Below are positions 32,927-42,018 of a stretch of DNA of 64,000 nucleotides, in pieces. This DNA is from SIRX01 sp965213905 (lineage in GTDB: Bacteria > Actinomycetota > Rubrobacteria > Rubrobacterales > Rubrobacteraceae), in contig OZ243922.1 in assembly GCA_965213905.1 (NCBI GenBank), positions 1,364,001-1,428,000 on the forward strand, written 5' to 3'. A model generated the notes under the pieces. It was not told where the DNA came from. It saw only the letters and a list, made by a program, of their open reading frames with translations, and made no database searches. Position 1 is the stretch's first letter. Each line of letters starts with the position of its first letter. The position numbers and the translations under genes are program-made.

Positions 32927-34480
32927 TTACCGACGGATGCTAGGCCCGATGCGCTTCATGGCGGTGCGGAAGTCGTAGGTGGTAACGGAGAGGGCGGAGA
33001 GTTGGTGGGACGCTATGCGGTGGCCGAAGTCCCGGAGGTTTACGCTGCGGCGCATGCAGACCAGCGCGGCCTCGCGGCAGAGGCCTTCGAGGTCGGCGCC
33101 AGAGTAGCTGCCGGTAACGCTGGCGACTTGCTCAAGGTCCAGGTCCGGGTCTGTGGGCATGTCTTTGGCGTGGATCTTGAGTATGTGCAGCCGGGCCTCG
33201 GCGTCGGGCAGACCGATCTCGATCTCGTGGTCAAAGCGTCCTGGCCGCCGCAGCGCAGAGTCTAAAGCGCCCGGACGGTTGGTAGTCGCGATGACGCACA
33301 CCTGCCCCAACTCGTTCATGCCGTCCATGAGCGAGAGTAGCTGCGAGACCAGCGTGGCCTCGAAGCTCTCGCTCATCATGTCCCGGGAGGAGGCGAACGA
33401 ATCTATCTCGTCGAAGAGAATAACAGCCGGGGCTTTGGCCCGGGCCTCGTTGAAAATGTTTCGCAGGCGGGCCTCACTCTGGCCCCAGTATTTGTTCAGG
33501 ATCTCCGGTCCCGAGACGGCGACGAAGTGCGCCCCGCACTCCCGGGCCACGGCCCGGGCCAGCAGCGTCTTGCCGGTTCCCGGCGGTCCGTAGAACAGGA
33601 TGCCTTTGTGCGGCCGGATGCCGAGGCGCTCGAAGATCTCCGGGTGCGTTATAGGTAGCTCGACGGCCTCGCGCACCCTCGCGATGGTCTCGCGCATTCC
33701 GCCCACGTCTTCGTAGCGGGTCTGGGGCACGTTGCGGCTACCGGGCGTCGCGCCGCTCGCCGCCGCCACCCCCGCGCCGCCGCTCCGCACGCTGCTCGCC
33801 AACCGCTCCAAAAGGCTTTGTTTGTCCTGCGCGGTCGAGGGCTTCTCCGAGTCCGTGCCGTTGTGGGACTTGCTCACGGACCAGTTCTCTACGGGGCCGC
33901 TCTCCTTGTAGCGCCAGTCCGTATCGCGGCCGGGATCTATCTTCTCCGGCAGGCGCGCCACGAGCTCGGCGGTGGTGTCGAGGTCCAGAATCGGGCACCG
34001 GACGCACGGGCCGAGGTCGGAGAGGACCCGGTCGGTTATGGCCTCCTTGTCCACCTCGAAGACGCCGTTTGCGTCCATCTCCCCGAGGGAATACCAGGAG
34101 TTGTTCGTGAGGTGGTCGTTGTCGTAGACGTGGATCTGCTTGCACGGAAAGAGCTGCTTGCCCTCGAGCGACCGCGGCGTACACCAATCCTTCCCCGAAG
34201 CCCCGGACCGCTGCTTCCGCAGAAAACACCGCAGGCCCGCGAACAGTTCCTCGCCGGGAATGATCTTCCCGTCCGCCGAGTACTCGGCCTCTTTTTCGCC
34301 GCGCAAAAGCCCGGAGAACTCGTCCAGCGGGCGCCAGTCGGCGGGCAATTCCAGTTCGACCTGGGCCCGGGCGGTACCGTTGCGGCCCTCGACCTGGTAC
34401 GAAGGATGGCTGGAGGCCACCGAGGCCGCCCGCCCCAACACACCCTCGCTCCTTAGTGGAAAACTAACTTTCAATTTCAT
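32927..34480 (-). CDS. CDC48-like AAA ATPase with Cys-containing N-terminal domain
   Basis: A 517-residue protein with a single type-II AAA module. Walker A is GPPGTGKT at 298-305, Walker B VILFDEID at 353-360, and the second region of homology ends RRPGRFDHEIEIG; the pore loop reads NKYWGQSEARL with Trp332. Residues 1-250 do not show the p97 N-domain. They include Cys85, 100, 113, 159 and 162 (the last two as CVRC), which could bind zinc, and a Ser/Gly linker at ~200-250. It probably works as a hexameric unfoldase or remodeller. The NTF2-like gene follows. Confidence 0.85.
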   Translation of the reverse strand: MKLKVSFPLRSEGVLGRAASVASSHPSYQVEGRNGTARAQVELELPADWRPLDEFSGLLRGEKEAEYSADGKIIPGEELFAGLRCFLRKQRSGASGKDWCTPRSLEGKQLFPCKQIHVYDNDHLTNNSWYSLGEMDANGVFEVDKEAITDRVLSDLGPCVRCPILDLDTTAELVARLPEKIDPGRDTDWRYKESGPVENWSVSKSHNGTDSEKPSTAQDKQSLLERLASSVRSGGAGVAAASGATPGSRNVPQTRYEDVGGMRETIARVREAVELPITHPEIFERLGIRPHKGILFYGPPGTGKTLLARAVARECGAHFVAVSGPEILNKYWGQSEARLRNIFNEARAKAPAVILFDEIDSFASSRDMMSESFEATLVSQLLSLMDGMNELGQVCVIATTNRPGALDSALRRPGRFDHEIEIGLPDAEARLHILKIHAKDMPTDPDLDLEQVASVTGSYSGADLEGLCREAALVCMRRSVNLRDFGHRIASHQLSALSVTTYDFRTAMKRIGPSIRR

Positions 34481-34600
34481 AACCCGCAGATTCTACCCCA
34501 GAGACGGCCGGGAGGTGATCGAGAGGTGGCCGGGCTTGCGCCGTCCGGTGTTCCGCGATACCTTCCGGGGGCCAGATCATCATCCAGAAGAGGAGCCCTC

Positions 34601-35131
34601 ATGAGCGAGAGTAACCCGCCGGTCTCCACCGGCCGCGGCGACGACGGTACCACGACCTTGCTGGGTTCCGGACGGATGCCGAAAGACGACCCGCGCATAA
34701 CGGTTTTGGGCGACGTGGACGAGGCCAGCTCCTTTCTCGGCCTGGCCCGGTCCGAAGCCGGAAGCGAAGAGTTCGGTGAGCTTTTAATAGAAATACAGCG
34801 GCTCCTCTACCGTGTCATGGGTGACGTGGCGATGCCCAAAGAAGACAATTTCGTCGGCGAGAAAGACCTGGAGTTTGTGGACAAGACCTTTGAAGAATGG
34901 CGAGATAGGACGGAGCTTCCCAACGAGTTCGTCATCCCCGGGGAGAGCCGGTTCGGGGCGCTGTTGGACGTGTCCAGATCCGTCGTCCGCCGCGCGGAGC
35001 GGAGCCTGGTCGCCGCCGGGTACTCCGACGGGCACCCCTACGCCGTCCGCGCCGTCAATCGTCTCTCCGACCTGCTCTTTATCCTCGCCCGCAACGCCGA
35101 CGGTGAGAACCCGCTCTCCAAAGGTTCGTGA
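34601..35131 (+). CDS. Cob(I)yrinic acid a,c-diamide adenosyltransferase, PduO type
   Basis: A 176-residue PduO-type ATR making adenosylcobalamin from cob(I)alamin and ATP. The ATP-binding N-terminus is TGRGDDGTTTLLGSGRMPKD, followed by GDVDEASSFLGLAR; the C-terminal helix has VVRRAERSLVAAGY and VNRLSDLLFILAR. A longer frame to 34526 exists, but AGAGGAG lies just before ATG 34601. The stop overlaps the lipoprotein start (GTGA). No B12-dependent enzyme is in the window. Confidence 0.92.
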   Translation: MSESNPPVSTGRGDDGTTTLLGSGRMPKDDPRITVLGDVDEASSFLGLARSEAGSEEFGELLIEIQRLLYRVMGDVAMPKEDNFVGEKDLEFVDKTFEEWRDRTELPNEFVIPGESRFGALLDVSRSVVRRAERSLVAAGYSDGHPYAVRAVNRLSDLLFILARNADGENPLSKGS

Positions 35132-36588
35132 ATTTGAAAGGGCTCTGGCCGATTTTGCTGTTCGTTCTACTGCTTACAGGCTGCGGGGGACAAGATACCG
35201 GTGAAACGGCGCAGCCGGCCACGGATGCGCCCCGGGCCACCCGCGAAGCGGAGAACCACCCGCAGGCCACTACGGTCTCCGGCCCCGAAAGTCCCGAAAC
35301 CACCCGACAGGCCACAACCCCTACTGCTACAACGGGCCAGACCCGTCAGAGCGGGGGCCGCGTCGCGGATCAGCAGACCGACACGCAATACGGCTACACT
35401 TACGGACAACCCTCCGGAAACCGCGTCTTGGAAGGAGCCGGAAACTTGCCGGAGTCGGAGCCGGTAGACGTGCAACTCGACGGCGTGCCTACCTGGGTGG
35501 TTGGTGTGCCGCTAGGGAACGATACCGCCTGGGTCGCCACCCTGGAGGATGGGAGGGTGCAAGCGTTTCGCCTCGACGGTTCGGGAGAAGCGGCGCCCGT
35601 GGGGATCACACCAGACGAGCTTTCACCCGGCCAGCCGCCGCTGGTAAGAGCGCAAGGGGATTCCCTGAAACTCATTACGTCCGGCTATTCGCCGGCCTCA
35701 GATCTTACCCATCCCGTGCCGGTGTCACCGGACGGAAGAAAACTACTCGGCGTAGAAGCCGGCGGGCGGGTATTCGAGGGGGTCAGCGAGTTCGACTCCA
35801 CCGGCATAGGCGAGACAAATATTACGGCGCTTGCGGACGCCCGTTTCGTGAGGGGCGCGGGCGGCACACTAGCTTTTCTCTCGGACCCCACCGAACGCTA
35901 CGATCACGGCGTCCTGGGAGACGCCGTCGAGGCTGACAGCATGACGCTGCTGCGTCCCGGCGAAGAAGAAAACCTGGAAGCCGGGTTTGTCGTCCCCGCC
36001 TCCGGGGGAGTCTTCGAGCAGATCTCACCGCTCTGGTTCGAGGTTCCGGGGGTTGACGGAGACTTACTAGCGGTCACCGAAAGCACCTCAGAGCAGGCCA
36101 CACGCGTGTCAGTCTACGGCCTAGACGGAAGCCTCGTGGCGGCGGGTCCGTACATCGGGGAGCCGGACAAGTGGCGGCACCTGCTGGCCGCCGGGCCGTT
36201 CGGGCCGAACGGCGAGATAGAATTGGTGGACACCCTCACCCCCCACCTCGGCGGCACCATGGAGTTCTACCGGCCGGACCTTGACGCCGGTTCCCTGGAC
36301 ATCGTCGCCACCGTATCCGGCTATACCTCGCACCGCATCAACAGCCGCAACCTCGACACCGCCCGGGCCGGAGACCTCGGCGGCGACGGCCGTTGGGAGT
36401 TGCTCGTCCCGAACGAGGCCTACACGGAACTGGGTGCCATCCGGCACGAAGAAAACGGCGCGGCCGTGGCGTGGACCCTTCCGGCGGACGGGACCATAGT
36501 CACCAACCTCGCCTCCGCCACGAACTCCGGTGGCCGGGCGCAAATCGCCGCGGGCCGGGAAGACGGCGTGTTGAGGATCTGGCCGTAG
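35128..36588 (+). CDS. Lipoprotein with FG-GAP/VCBS-like repeats
   Basis: A 486-residue exported protein. The signal peptide ends with lipobox LLTGC, Cys at 19, followed by a Thr/Gln/Pro-rich linker to about residue 95. The remaining ~390 residues are beta-rich and include FG-GAP-like DTARAGDLGGDGRWELLVPN near the C-terminus, so a beta-propeller is likely. It is anchored outside the membrane. GTG 35128 overlaps the adenosyltransferase stop, which is unusual for genes of such different roles. Function unknown. Confidence 0.8.
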   Translation: MNLKGLWPILLFVLLLTGCGGQDTGETAQPATDAPRATREAENHPQATTVSGPESPETTRQATTPTATTGQTRQSGGRVADQQTDTQYGYTYGQPSGNRVLEGAGNLPESEPVDVQLDGVPTWVVGVPLGNDTAWVATLEDGRVQAFRLDGSGEAAPVGITPDELSPGQPPLVRAQGDSLKLITSGYSPASDLTHPVPVSPDGRKLLGVEAGGRVFEGVSEFDSTGIGETNITALADARFVRGAGGTLAFLSDPTERYDHGVLGDAVEADSMTLLRPGEEENLEAGFVVPASGGVFEQISPLWFEVPGVDGDLLAVTESTSEQATRVSVYGLDGSLVAAGPYIGEPDKWRHLLAAGPFGPNGEIELVDTLTPHLGGTMEFYRPDLDAGSLDIVATVSGYTSHRINSRNLDTARAGDLGGDGRWELLVPNEAYTELGAIRHEENGAAVAWTLPADGTIVTNLASATNSGGRAQIAAGREDGVLRIWP

Positions 36589-36632
36589 AAGAAAGTATGA
36601 TAACCGGCAACAAACCATTCTGGAGGTAGCAA

Positions 36633-37613
36633 ATGGCCGTAGACTTCGGAGTTTTCGTTCCGCAAGGATGGCGGATGGACCTGGTAGAGATAGGAGATCC
36701 CGTAGAGCAGTACGAAGCCATGACGCGGGTGGCGAAGACCGCCGACGAAGCCGGAGCCTACGACTCCATATGGCTCTACGACCACTTCCACACCGTCCCC
36801 ACCCCCGAAAAAGAAACCGTCTTCGAGTGCTGGACCTCGACCGCCGCCCTCACACGCGACACAAAGAACGTAAAAGTCGGCCAGATGGTCACCTGCAACG
36901 GCTACCGCAACCCGGCGCTCTTGGCGAAGATGGCCTCCACCGTGGACGCTATGAGCAACGGCCGTCTCATCTGCGGCCTCGGCGCCGGCTGGTACGAGCA
37001 CGAGTGGAAAGCCTACGGCTACGGCTTCCCCGAAATCCCCGAGCGGATGCGGGCCTTCAGAGAGGCGTGCGAGATCATTCACCGCATGTGGACCGAAGAC
37101 GACGTTACCTTCGACGGCGAGTTCTACACCGTAGATAAACCCATAAACGAGCCCAAGAGCGCGGGCGGGGCGCACCCGCCGTTCTGGATCGGGGGCGGCG
37201 GAGAGAAAGTAACCCTCAAGCTCGTCGCCAAATGGGGCGACGCCTGCAACGTCGGCGGCGACGTAGAGACGCTAAAGCACAAGTTCGACGTGCTACGCAA
37301 CCACTGCGAAGACGTAGGCCGAGACTACGAGGAGATCACACGTTCGAGCAGCGCCAACGTTCACTTGCTGGAGGAAGGCGAAGATCCCGAAAGAGCAACG
37401 GAGCAGGCCCGCATGGGCCGTAGCTACGACGAGTACAGCAAGCAAGTCGTCGTCGGAACGCCGGATCAGGTTGTGGAGGCTCTACAACCGAAGGTCGAAG
37501 CCGGCGTCGAATACTTCATCGTCTACATGCCCCGCGTCGCCTACGATCCTTTGCCCGTAGAGCGTTTTGCAGAGGAAGTAGTTCCGAAAATAGAGGATAA
37601 GCACGCTGGATAG
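36633..37613 (+). CDS. LLM-class F420-dependent oxidoreductase (TIGR03560 type)
   Basis: A 326-residue LLM TIM-barrel protein. Signatures are SIWLYDHFHTVPTPEKE, VGQMVTCNGYRNPALLAKM, LICGLGAGWYEHEWKAYGYG and PPFWIGGGGEKVTLKLVA. The block YDHFHTVP with GAGWYExE is typical of the TIGR03560 F420 group. CTGGAGG lies seven bases before the ATG. It stands alone between a lipoprotein and a Fic gene. F420 binding is a family inference and the substrate is unknown. Confidence 0.88.
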   Translation: MAVDFGVFVPQGWRMDLVEIGDPVEQYEAMTRVAKTADEAGAYDSIWLYDHFHTVPTPEKETVFECWTSTAALTRDTKNVKVGQMVTCNGYRNPALLAKMASTVDAMSNGRLICGLGAGWYEHEWKAYGYGFPEIPERMRAFREACEIIHRMWTEDDVTFDGEFYTVDKPINEPKSAGGAHPPFWIGGGGEKVTLKLVAKWGDACNVGGDVETLKHKFDVLRNHCEDVGRDYEEITRSSSANVHLLEEGEDPERATEQARMGRSYDEYSKQVVVGTPDQVVEALQPKVEAGVEYFIVYMPRVAYDPLPVERFAEEVVPKIEDKHAG

Positions 37614-37626
37614 GATATATAACCCT

Positions 37627-38787
37627 TTAAGCTGCAGGTCCCTCTGTAGACACGTTGCCTTGTGACTCGAAAAGATCCAAATAATCTCCGTAACGGTAAA
37701 GCCTATTCCGCCTTCCGCCAGTAATCTCGTGCAACAAATCGAGAGTCTCAAAACGTCTGATCAAGTTGGCAGCCGTGACATTGTTGCAACCTAAACGGTC
37801 CTCAACCAGTCGTACGGAGACGTAGGGATACTTAAAGAGTAAGTCTAGCAAGGGCAGCGCGTAAGCACTGCCTCCCATCTCTTCTGAAACTAGATGACGG
37901 TGCCGCTCTCGTAAATCAAGTATAGCGTTAGTGGTGCCAGTCGCAGCTTGGCTGACCTCGACGATACCCCGCAAGAAAAACTTTAACCATCCCTCCCAAT
38001 CCCCGTCGTTGCGAATGCCCATAAGACGGTCATAGTACTGGGCCTTATGAGCCTTTATGTAGTGACTCAAATACAGTAGCGGATGTTTCATTACCTCACG
38101 CTGCGCCAATAAGAAAGTTATCAACAAGCGACCCAAGCGACCGTTGCCATCCCAGAAAGGATGGATAGTTTCAAACTGCGCATGTGCTAAGCCGCAGTGA
38201 ATCAAATCGGGTAGGGATCTATCGTGCAAGAATTTCTCGAAATCACTAAGCGCTTGGTGCATGTAAGGAACTGGAGGAGGCACAAAAGTAGCGGTAGCCA
38301 GGTTACCTCCTGCCGGACCGATATGGTTCTGACCCGTACGGAACTCTCCGAGGCTGTGACCACCGCCGCGTGTTCCCACCAGTAACTGCTTGTGGATCTG
38401 CCTGACAAGTCGCAAAGACAACGGAGTATCTTCGAGCCCTTCTAAACCATAGTTCATGGCTGCTATATAGTTGGTTATCTCTCGAACATCAGCAGGAATA
38501 CCCTGGTGAATATTGCCTTCGACCTCGAACTGAAGCGCGTCTTCCAAAGTACTCTGGGTACCTTCGATTTGGGCGCTCAGCACGGCTTCTTGGCGCACGT
38601 ACATCAACACAAAAAGATCAACGTTAGGTAGCTTGGATGCTGCGCCGTTGAGATTACCCAGCCATCTTTCTGCTTTGCCCAGGAGATCAAGCAGTTCCAC
38701 ATCTATCGCTAAAGCTGGATCCGGCGGCAACGGCGCTGGCACGAACGCCCGGTAGCTCCCACAATCAATATATTGCCCTGCTCGCAA
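37627..38787 (-). CDS. Fic-domain AMP/nucleotidyl transferase, self-inhibited class
   Basis: A 386-residue Fic protein. The catalytic motif is HPFWDGNGRLGR; the N-terminal inhibitory helix has SAQIEGT, the [S/T]xxxE[G/N] motif. A C-terminal winged helix (VRLVEDRLGCNNVTAANLIR) completes the usual architecture. Known Fic enzymes transfer AMP to hydroxyl side chains of target proteins. The gene is visibly AT-richer than its neighbours and reads as acquired. Start TTG 38787 after GAGAAGG. Inverted TAAGATAAGA repeats lie in its promoter region, possibly bound by its own winged helix. Confidence 0.88.
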   Translation of the reverse strand: MRAGQYIDCGSYRAFVPAPLPPDPALAIDVELLDLLGKAERWLGNLNGAASKLPNVDLFVLMYVRQEAVLSAQIEGTQSTLEDALQFEVEGNIHQGIPADVREITNYIAAMNYGLEGLEDTPLSLRLVRQIHKQLLVGTRGGGHSLGEFRTGQNHIGPAGGNLATATFVPPPVPYMHQALSDFEKFLHDRSLPDLIHCGLAHAQFETIHPFWDGNGRLGRLLITFLLAQREVMKHPLLYLSHYIKAHKAQYYDRLMGIRNDGDWEGWLKFFLRGIVEVSQAATGTTNAILDLRERHRHLVSEEMGGSAYALPLLDLLFKYPYVSVRLVEDRLGCNNVTAANLIRRFETLDLLHEITGGRRNRLYRYGDYLDLFESQGNVSTEGPAA

Positions 38788-38795
38788 AATCCTTC

Positions 38796-38846
38796 TCTTA
38801 TCTGCTTACGTTAAGATAAGATTGGTAAAATACACGTCTTATCTTA
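38796..38846. promoter_or_regulatory. Operator-like repeats upstream of fic
   Basis: TAAGATAAGA (38812-38821) and TCTTATCTTA (38837-38846) are perfect inverted 10-mers 15 bp apart. A third half-site TCTTATCT lies at 38796-38803. They cover the region where the fic promoter must be. Confidence 0.55.
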
Positions 38847-38920
38847 TTTTCTAGACATTTTATCAGATAGCAGCAGGGGTGAGCCTGTCTTGTTTTAGTC
38901 GGATGTCACCTTGTCTTTTT

Positions 38921-40231
38921 TCAGTCATCATCTTCGCCATTATCAGACCGGAAGTTCAGCGCCTCACGCACCTTTGCTGTAGACGAACCTCCGTCCGATG
39001 GTCCATCCGCCGTTGCGAGCTGCGGCAGCATCCGGGCCAGCATTAGCGTGGAGAGGGTCGAGGACTCGCCGCCTTCGCCGCGGACGAGGAGCGGGCGAGG
39101 AGCTTGTTGGAGGAGCTTTTCGCCGACTTCTACCCGGCGGAGGGCGAGTTCGTACTGGACCATGGCCCGGTTGTCGCGGTGGGACTGGCCTAGGCGCTGG
39201 AGGGCGGTCGCTTCGTTTTCGGCTTCGGTGAGGGTGGCGCGGCCCCGGGTCTCTATCTCCAGCCGCACCCGCTGGGCTTCGGTCTCTTTTTCTTCGAGCA
39301 TCCGGGCGACGTCCTGGCGGGCTTTGTTGCGGGCTTCTTTTACTTCTATGAGGCGGGCGTCGCGCTCTTTTTTGGAGCGTTCGATCTCCATGAGCAGGCG
39401 ATCTATTCGGCGCTTGCGGGTGAGCTCCCACTCCCGCTCGTAAGCCGCTAGTTCTTTTGCGACGCGCTCGCGGGTGGCGAGGTGCTGCTGGTACTGATCG
39501 GGGAGCTGGACGTCGGGGATGTTGGCGCCTAGGATGCTGACACCGTACCGCTCTAGCTGGCGGTTGAGGTAGTCCTGCATGTCCCCCACGTCGCCGCCGC
39601 GCAGGTCGTAGGCCCGCTCGGTGCGGACCCGCCGGCTGCGCTGCCGGATGGCGTCCTGCACCGCGCTGGAGAGAACCAGGTCGAAATTCGAGGCTCCGAT
39701 GGTGCGGACAAAGGCGATGGGCTCCTGGATGCGGAACTTGAGGAAAAACTCTATGGCTTTGAGTGGGACGTTTTCCTGGGTCGGGCAGACGGCGACGGGT
39801 GCTAGGTAAGGGATCTCCGTAGCCGTGTCCACGACGAACTCGACCTTCTGCCACGGCCACCAGAGGTAGTGGCGTCCCGGTGAGAGGGTGCCGGTGATCT
39901 TACCGTAGCTCGAAAGCACGCCGGTGGTCCCCTGCTCGATCTCCACGATGGCGCTCCGCCACAGCCACAGAGCGGAGATAAGGACAAAGAATACGGCCCC
40001 CGCCAACGCGAGGCCGGTAAAAGCCATATTGCCGGCGAAGATTGCAACCCCGATAAGGTAAACCGCCACCCCAAGCAGGAACAACCAGCCGTAGCGCCGC
40101 CGGTCCTTCGGGATGACGACCGGCACGATCTGTCCTTCATCGCCCCCGCGCAGGTAGCGCCGGACGCCGGACCAGCCGGTTACGACCTCTTTTATCTTGG
40201 AGAACTCCGGCACACTAGACGCCATAGCCAT
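38921..40231 (-). CDS. SPFH/band 7 membrane protein
   Basis: A 436-residue protein with a membrane hairpin at about 46-95 (WLFLLGVAVYLIGVAIFAG, LALAGAVFFVLISALWLW), an SPFH/band-7 domain (~96-245, EQGTTGVLSSYGKITGTLSPG, KAIEFFLKFRIQEP, YGVSILGANIPDVQ), a long coiled coil (~255-350) and a short tail. SPFH proteins form membrane rings or scaffolds. The ATG overlaps the stop of the second SPFH gene by one base, so they form a co-translated pair that may assemble as hetero-oligomers (inference). A start two codons later is equally possible. Confidence 0.87.
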   Translation of the reverse strand: MAMASSVPEFSKIKEVVTGWSGVRRYLRGGDEGQIVPVVIPKDRRRYGWLFLLGVAVYLIGVAIFAGNMAFTGLALAGAVFFVLISALWLWRSAIVEIEQGTTGVLSSYGKITGTLSPGRHYLWWPWQKVEFVVDTATEIPYLAPVAVCPTQENVPLKAIEFFLKFRIQEPIAFVRTIGASNFDLVLSSAVQDAIRQRSRRVRTERAYDLRGGDVGDMQDYLNRQLERYGVSILGANIPDVQLPDQYQQHLATRERVAKELAAYEREWELTRKRRIDRLLMEIERSKKERDARLIEVKEARNKARQDVARMLEEKETEAQRVRLEIETRGRATLTEAENEATALQRLGQSHRDNRAMVQYELALRRVEVGEKLLQQAPRPLLVRGEGGESSTLSTLMLARMLPQLATADGPSDGGSSTAKVREALNFRSDNGEDDD

Positions 40232-41898
40232 TATTCGTCCTCCTCTCGCCCGGCGGACCCGTTAGCTTCGCCCGCTCCATTGACTTCCTCACCCTGGCCG
40301 ATGCGCTCGACGCGCTCCTTTACGGCCTCGTCGGTGACGGACTGCCGGATCTCTTCCAGCCGCTCGGCGGTCTCTTCCTCGGCGGCCTCCGGCTCTTGCG
40401 GCTCATCGTCTGTTACGGCCTGCTCGACGGAGATGAGGTCTTCGATCTCCGACTCCCGCTCCTTGATGCGATCCTGGATCTCCCCCATCCGCTCCCGGAT
40501 GGCCTGCATGTCCTCCGCCGTGTAGATCGACTCGCCGCTAGTCCCGATCATCTCCCGCGCGATGGCGAGGAAGTTTAGACTCTGCCCGCCATTCTCCCCG
40601 ACCTGGACCACCTGCGGCAACCTCCCGGCGACCGCTTCCAGCCGGTCCAAAACGTTCTGCTGGAAACGGTACTCCAGGATCTCCGGCGCCCCCGCGCCGC
40701 TGACCGCCCGGATGTCGAGCGCCTGGGCCTCCAAGAGCGCCGCGTTAGCGTTCGCCGTGCTCTCAGCCTCGACCATCCGCTGGCGGGCGCGGGCGTTTGC
40801 CCGGTTGGTCTCCCGCTCGCGGGCAATATCTATCTGGGCCTGGTAGCTCGCCACTTCCGCCTGTATCGCAGAGAGTGTCTCCCGCAGCGACGCCAGCTCC
40901 TTGTTCAGCTCGCCCTCGTCCTGCTCCTTGCGGAGCCGCAACTCGTACTGGTACGTGTACGCCTCCTTCGCCACCCGCACCATCTCCGGCGAGGCAAGGT
41001 CCATCCGGTACTCCTGGCTGGAGGGCTCGGCGTGCGTGATGTTCGCGTTCGTGAAGCGGACGGCGGGGAGGAATTGCTTGTTCAGGGATTCGAGGAACTT
41101 CTGGGTGCTCTCGCCGACGAGGTCGTAGATGTCCTCGGCGTTTTGCTCGTAGATCAGGGCTCGGGTCATCTCGCTGATCGCGTTCTCCAGCTTGTCCGAA
41201 AACCCCCGCACCCCGCCGACGGTGAAGATGTACTCCGCCGGGTCTTCGATGCGGAACTGCAAAAACAAGTCCACCGAAGCGTTCACCCGGCCCGCGGTCG
41301 GGGCCTCCCGGATCGGGGCGTTGTACGGATACTCCTTCGCCGTGTTGACGATGTAGCTGACCTGTTTCCACGGGTTAAAGAGTAAGATACGCCCGGCGTC
41401 CACAACCTCTTCCAGCTTTCCGAAGCGCGTTATGACCGCCTGGCTCCCGTCAGGGACCATTACCACGCTCTGGCGCCACCAGACGAAGACAGCCAGCGCG
41501 ATCAGGAGCAGCCAGAAGTGCGGCCCGAAGACCGCCAGTCCCAGATCACCAACCACCGGTATCGCGCTAAGCGACAGCATAGCAATGACGCCGACCACGA
41601 CGAACACCACCAGCAGCCCGATAGGCAAGAGTCGCCAGAAAAGCGATTGCCGGTTCGGGATCACCACCGGCGAGATGACGTTGACGAATTCTCCCGAAGA
41701 AGTCTGCGTGGGAAAGCTGCGGTTGAGAATTTCCGGCGCCTCGGAAAGTGAGGCGGTCTGCTGCTCGATCTCGGTCCCGGAAGTCCCGCCGCGCTCCCGT
41801 GCCGAGAGAAAGTCCTGCGGATCCGTCTCGAACTCCTCGAACTGCTCGTCCGTGAACTCTTCTACCGCTTCTTGTGCCCGTCGTCGCACCTTCGCCAT
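40231..41898 (-). CDS. SPFH/band 7 membrane protein with long acidic tail
   Basis: A 555-residue SPFH protein, first of the pair. An acidic N-terminal ~85 residues precede the membrane hairpin (~87-142), then the band-7 domain (MVPDGSQAVITRFGKLEEV, LFLQFRIEDPAEYIF, NANITHAEPS), coiled coil (~320-400) and a Glu-rich tail of ~90 residues (EPEAAEEETAERLEEI). Larger than a typical stomatin (~300 aa). Overlaps the second SPFH gene by one base. Role not identified beyond membrane scaffolding. Confidence 0.87.
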   Translation of the reverse strand: MAKVRRRAQEAVEEFTDEQFEEFETDPQDFLSARERGGTSGTEIEQQTASLSEAPEILNRSFPTQTSSGEFVNVISPVVIPNRQSLFWRLLPIGLLVVFVVVGVIAMLSLSAIPVVGDLGLAVFGPHFWLLLIALAVFVWWRQSVVMVPDGSQAVITRFGKLEEVVDAGRILLFNPWKQVSYIVNTAKEYPYNAPIREAPTAGRVNASVDLFLQFRIEDPAEYIFTVGGVRGFSDKLENAISEMTRALIYEQNAEDIYDLVGESTQKFLESLNKQFLPAVRFTNANITHAEPSSQEYRMDLASPEMVRVAKEAYTYQYELRLRKEQDEGELNKELASLRETLSAIQAEVASYQAQIDIARERETNRANARARQRMVEAESTANANAALLEAQALDIRAVSGAGAPEILEYRFQQNVLDRLEAVAGRLPQVVQVGENGGQSLNFLAIAREMIGTSGESIYTAEDMQAIRERMGEIQDRIKERESEIEDLISVEQAVTDDEPQEPEAAEEETAERLEEIRQSVTDEAVKERVERIGQGEEVNGAGEANGSAGREEDE

Positions 41899-42018
41899 TC
41901 GCCACCCCGCAGCCTTATCGCGACCTTTTTAGCATTCTTCTATGCAAGATCATACTACAGGGCTACTGTAGACACATCCAACAGGTGGCGGGGATGCGTA
42001 GACCAGATTTTTACCTTC

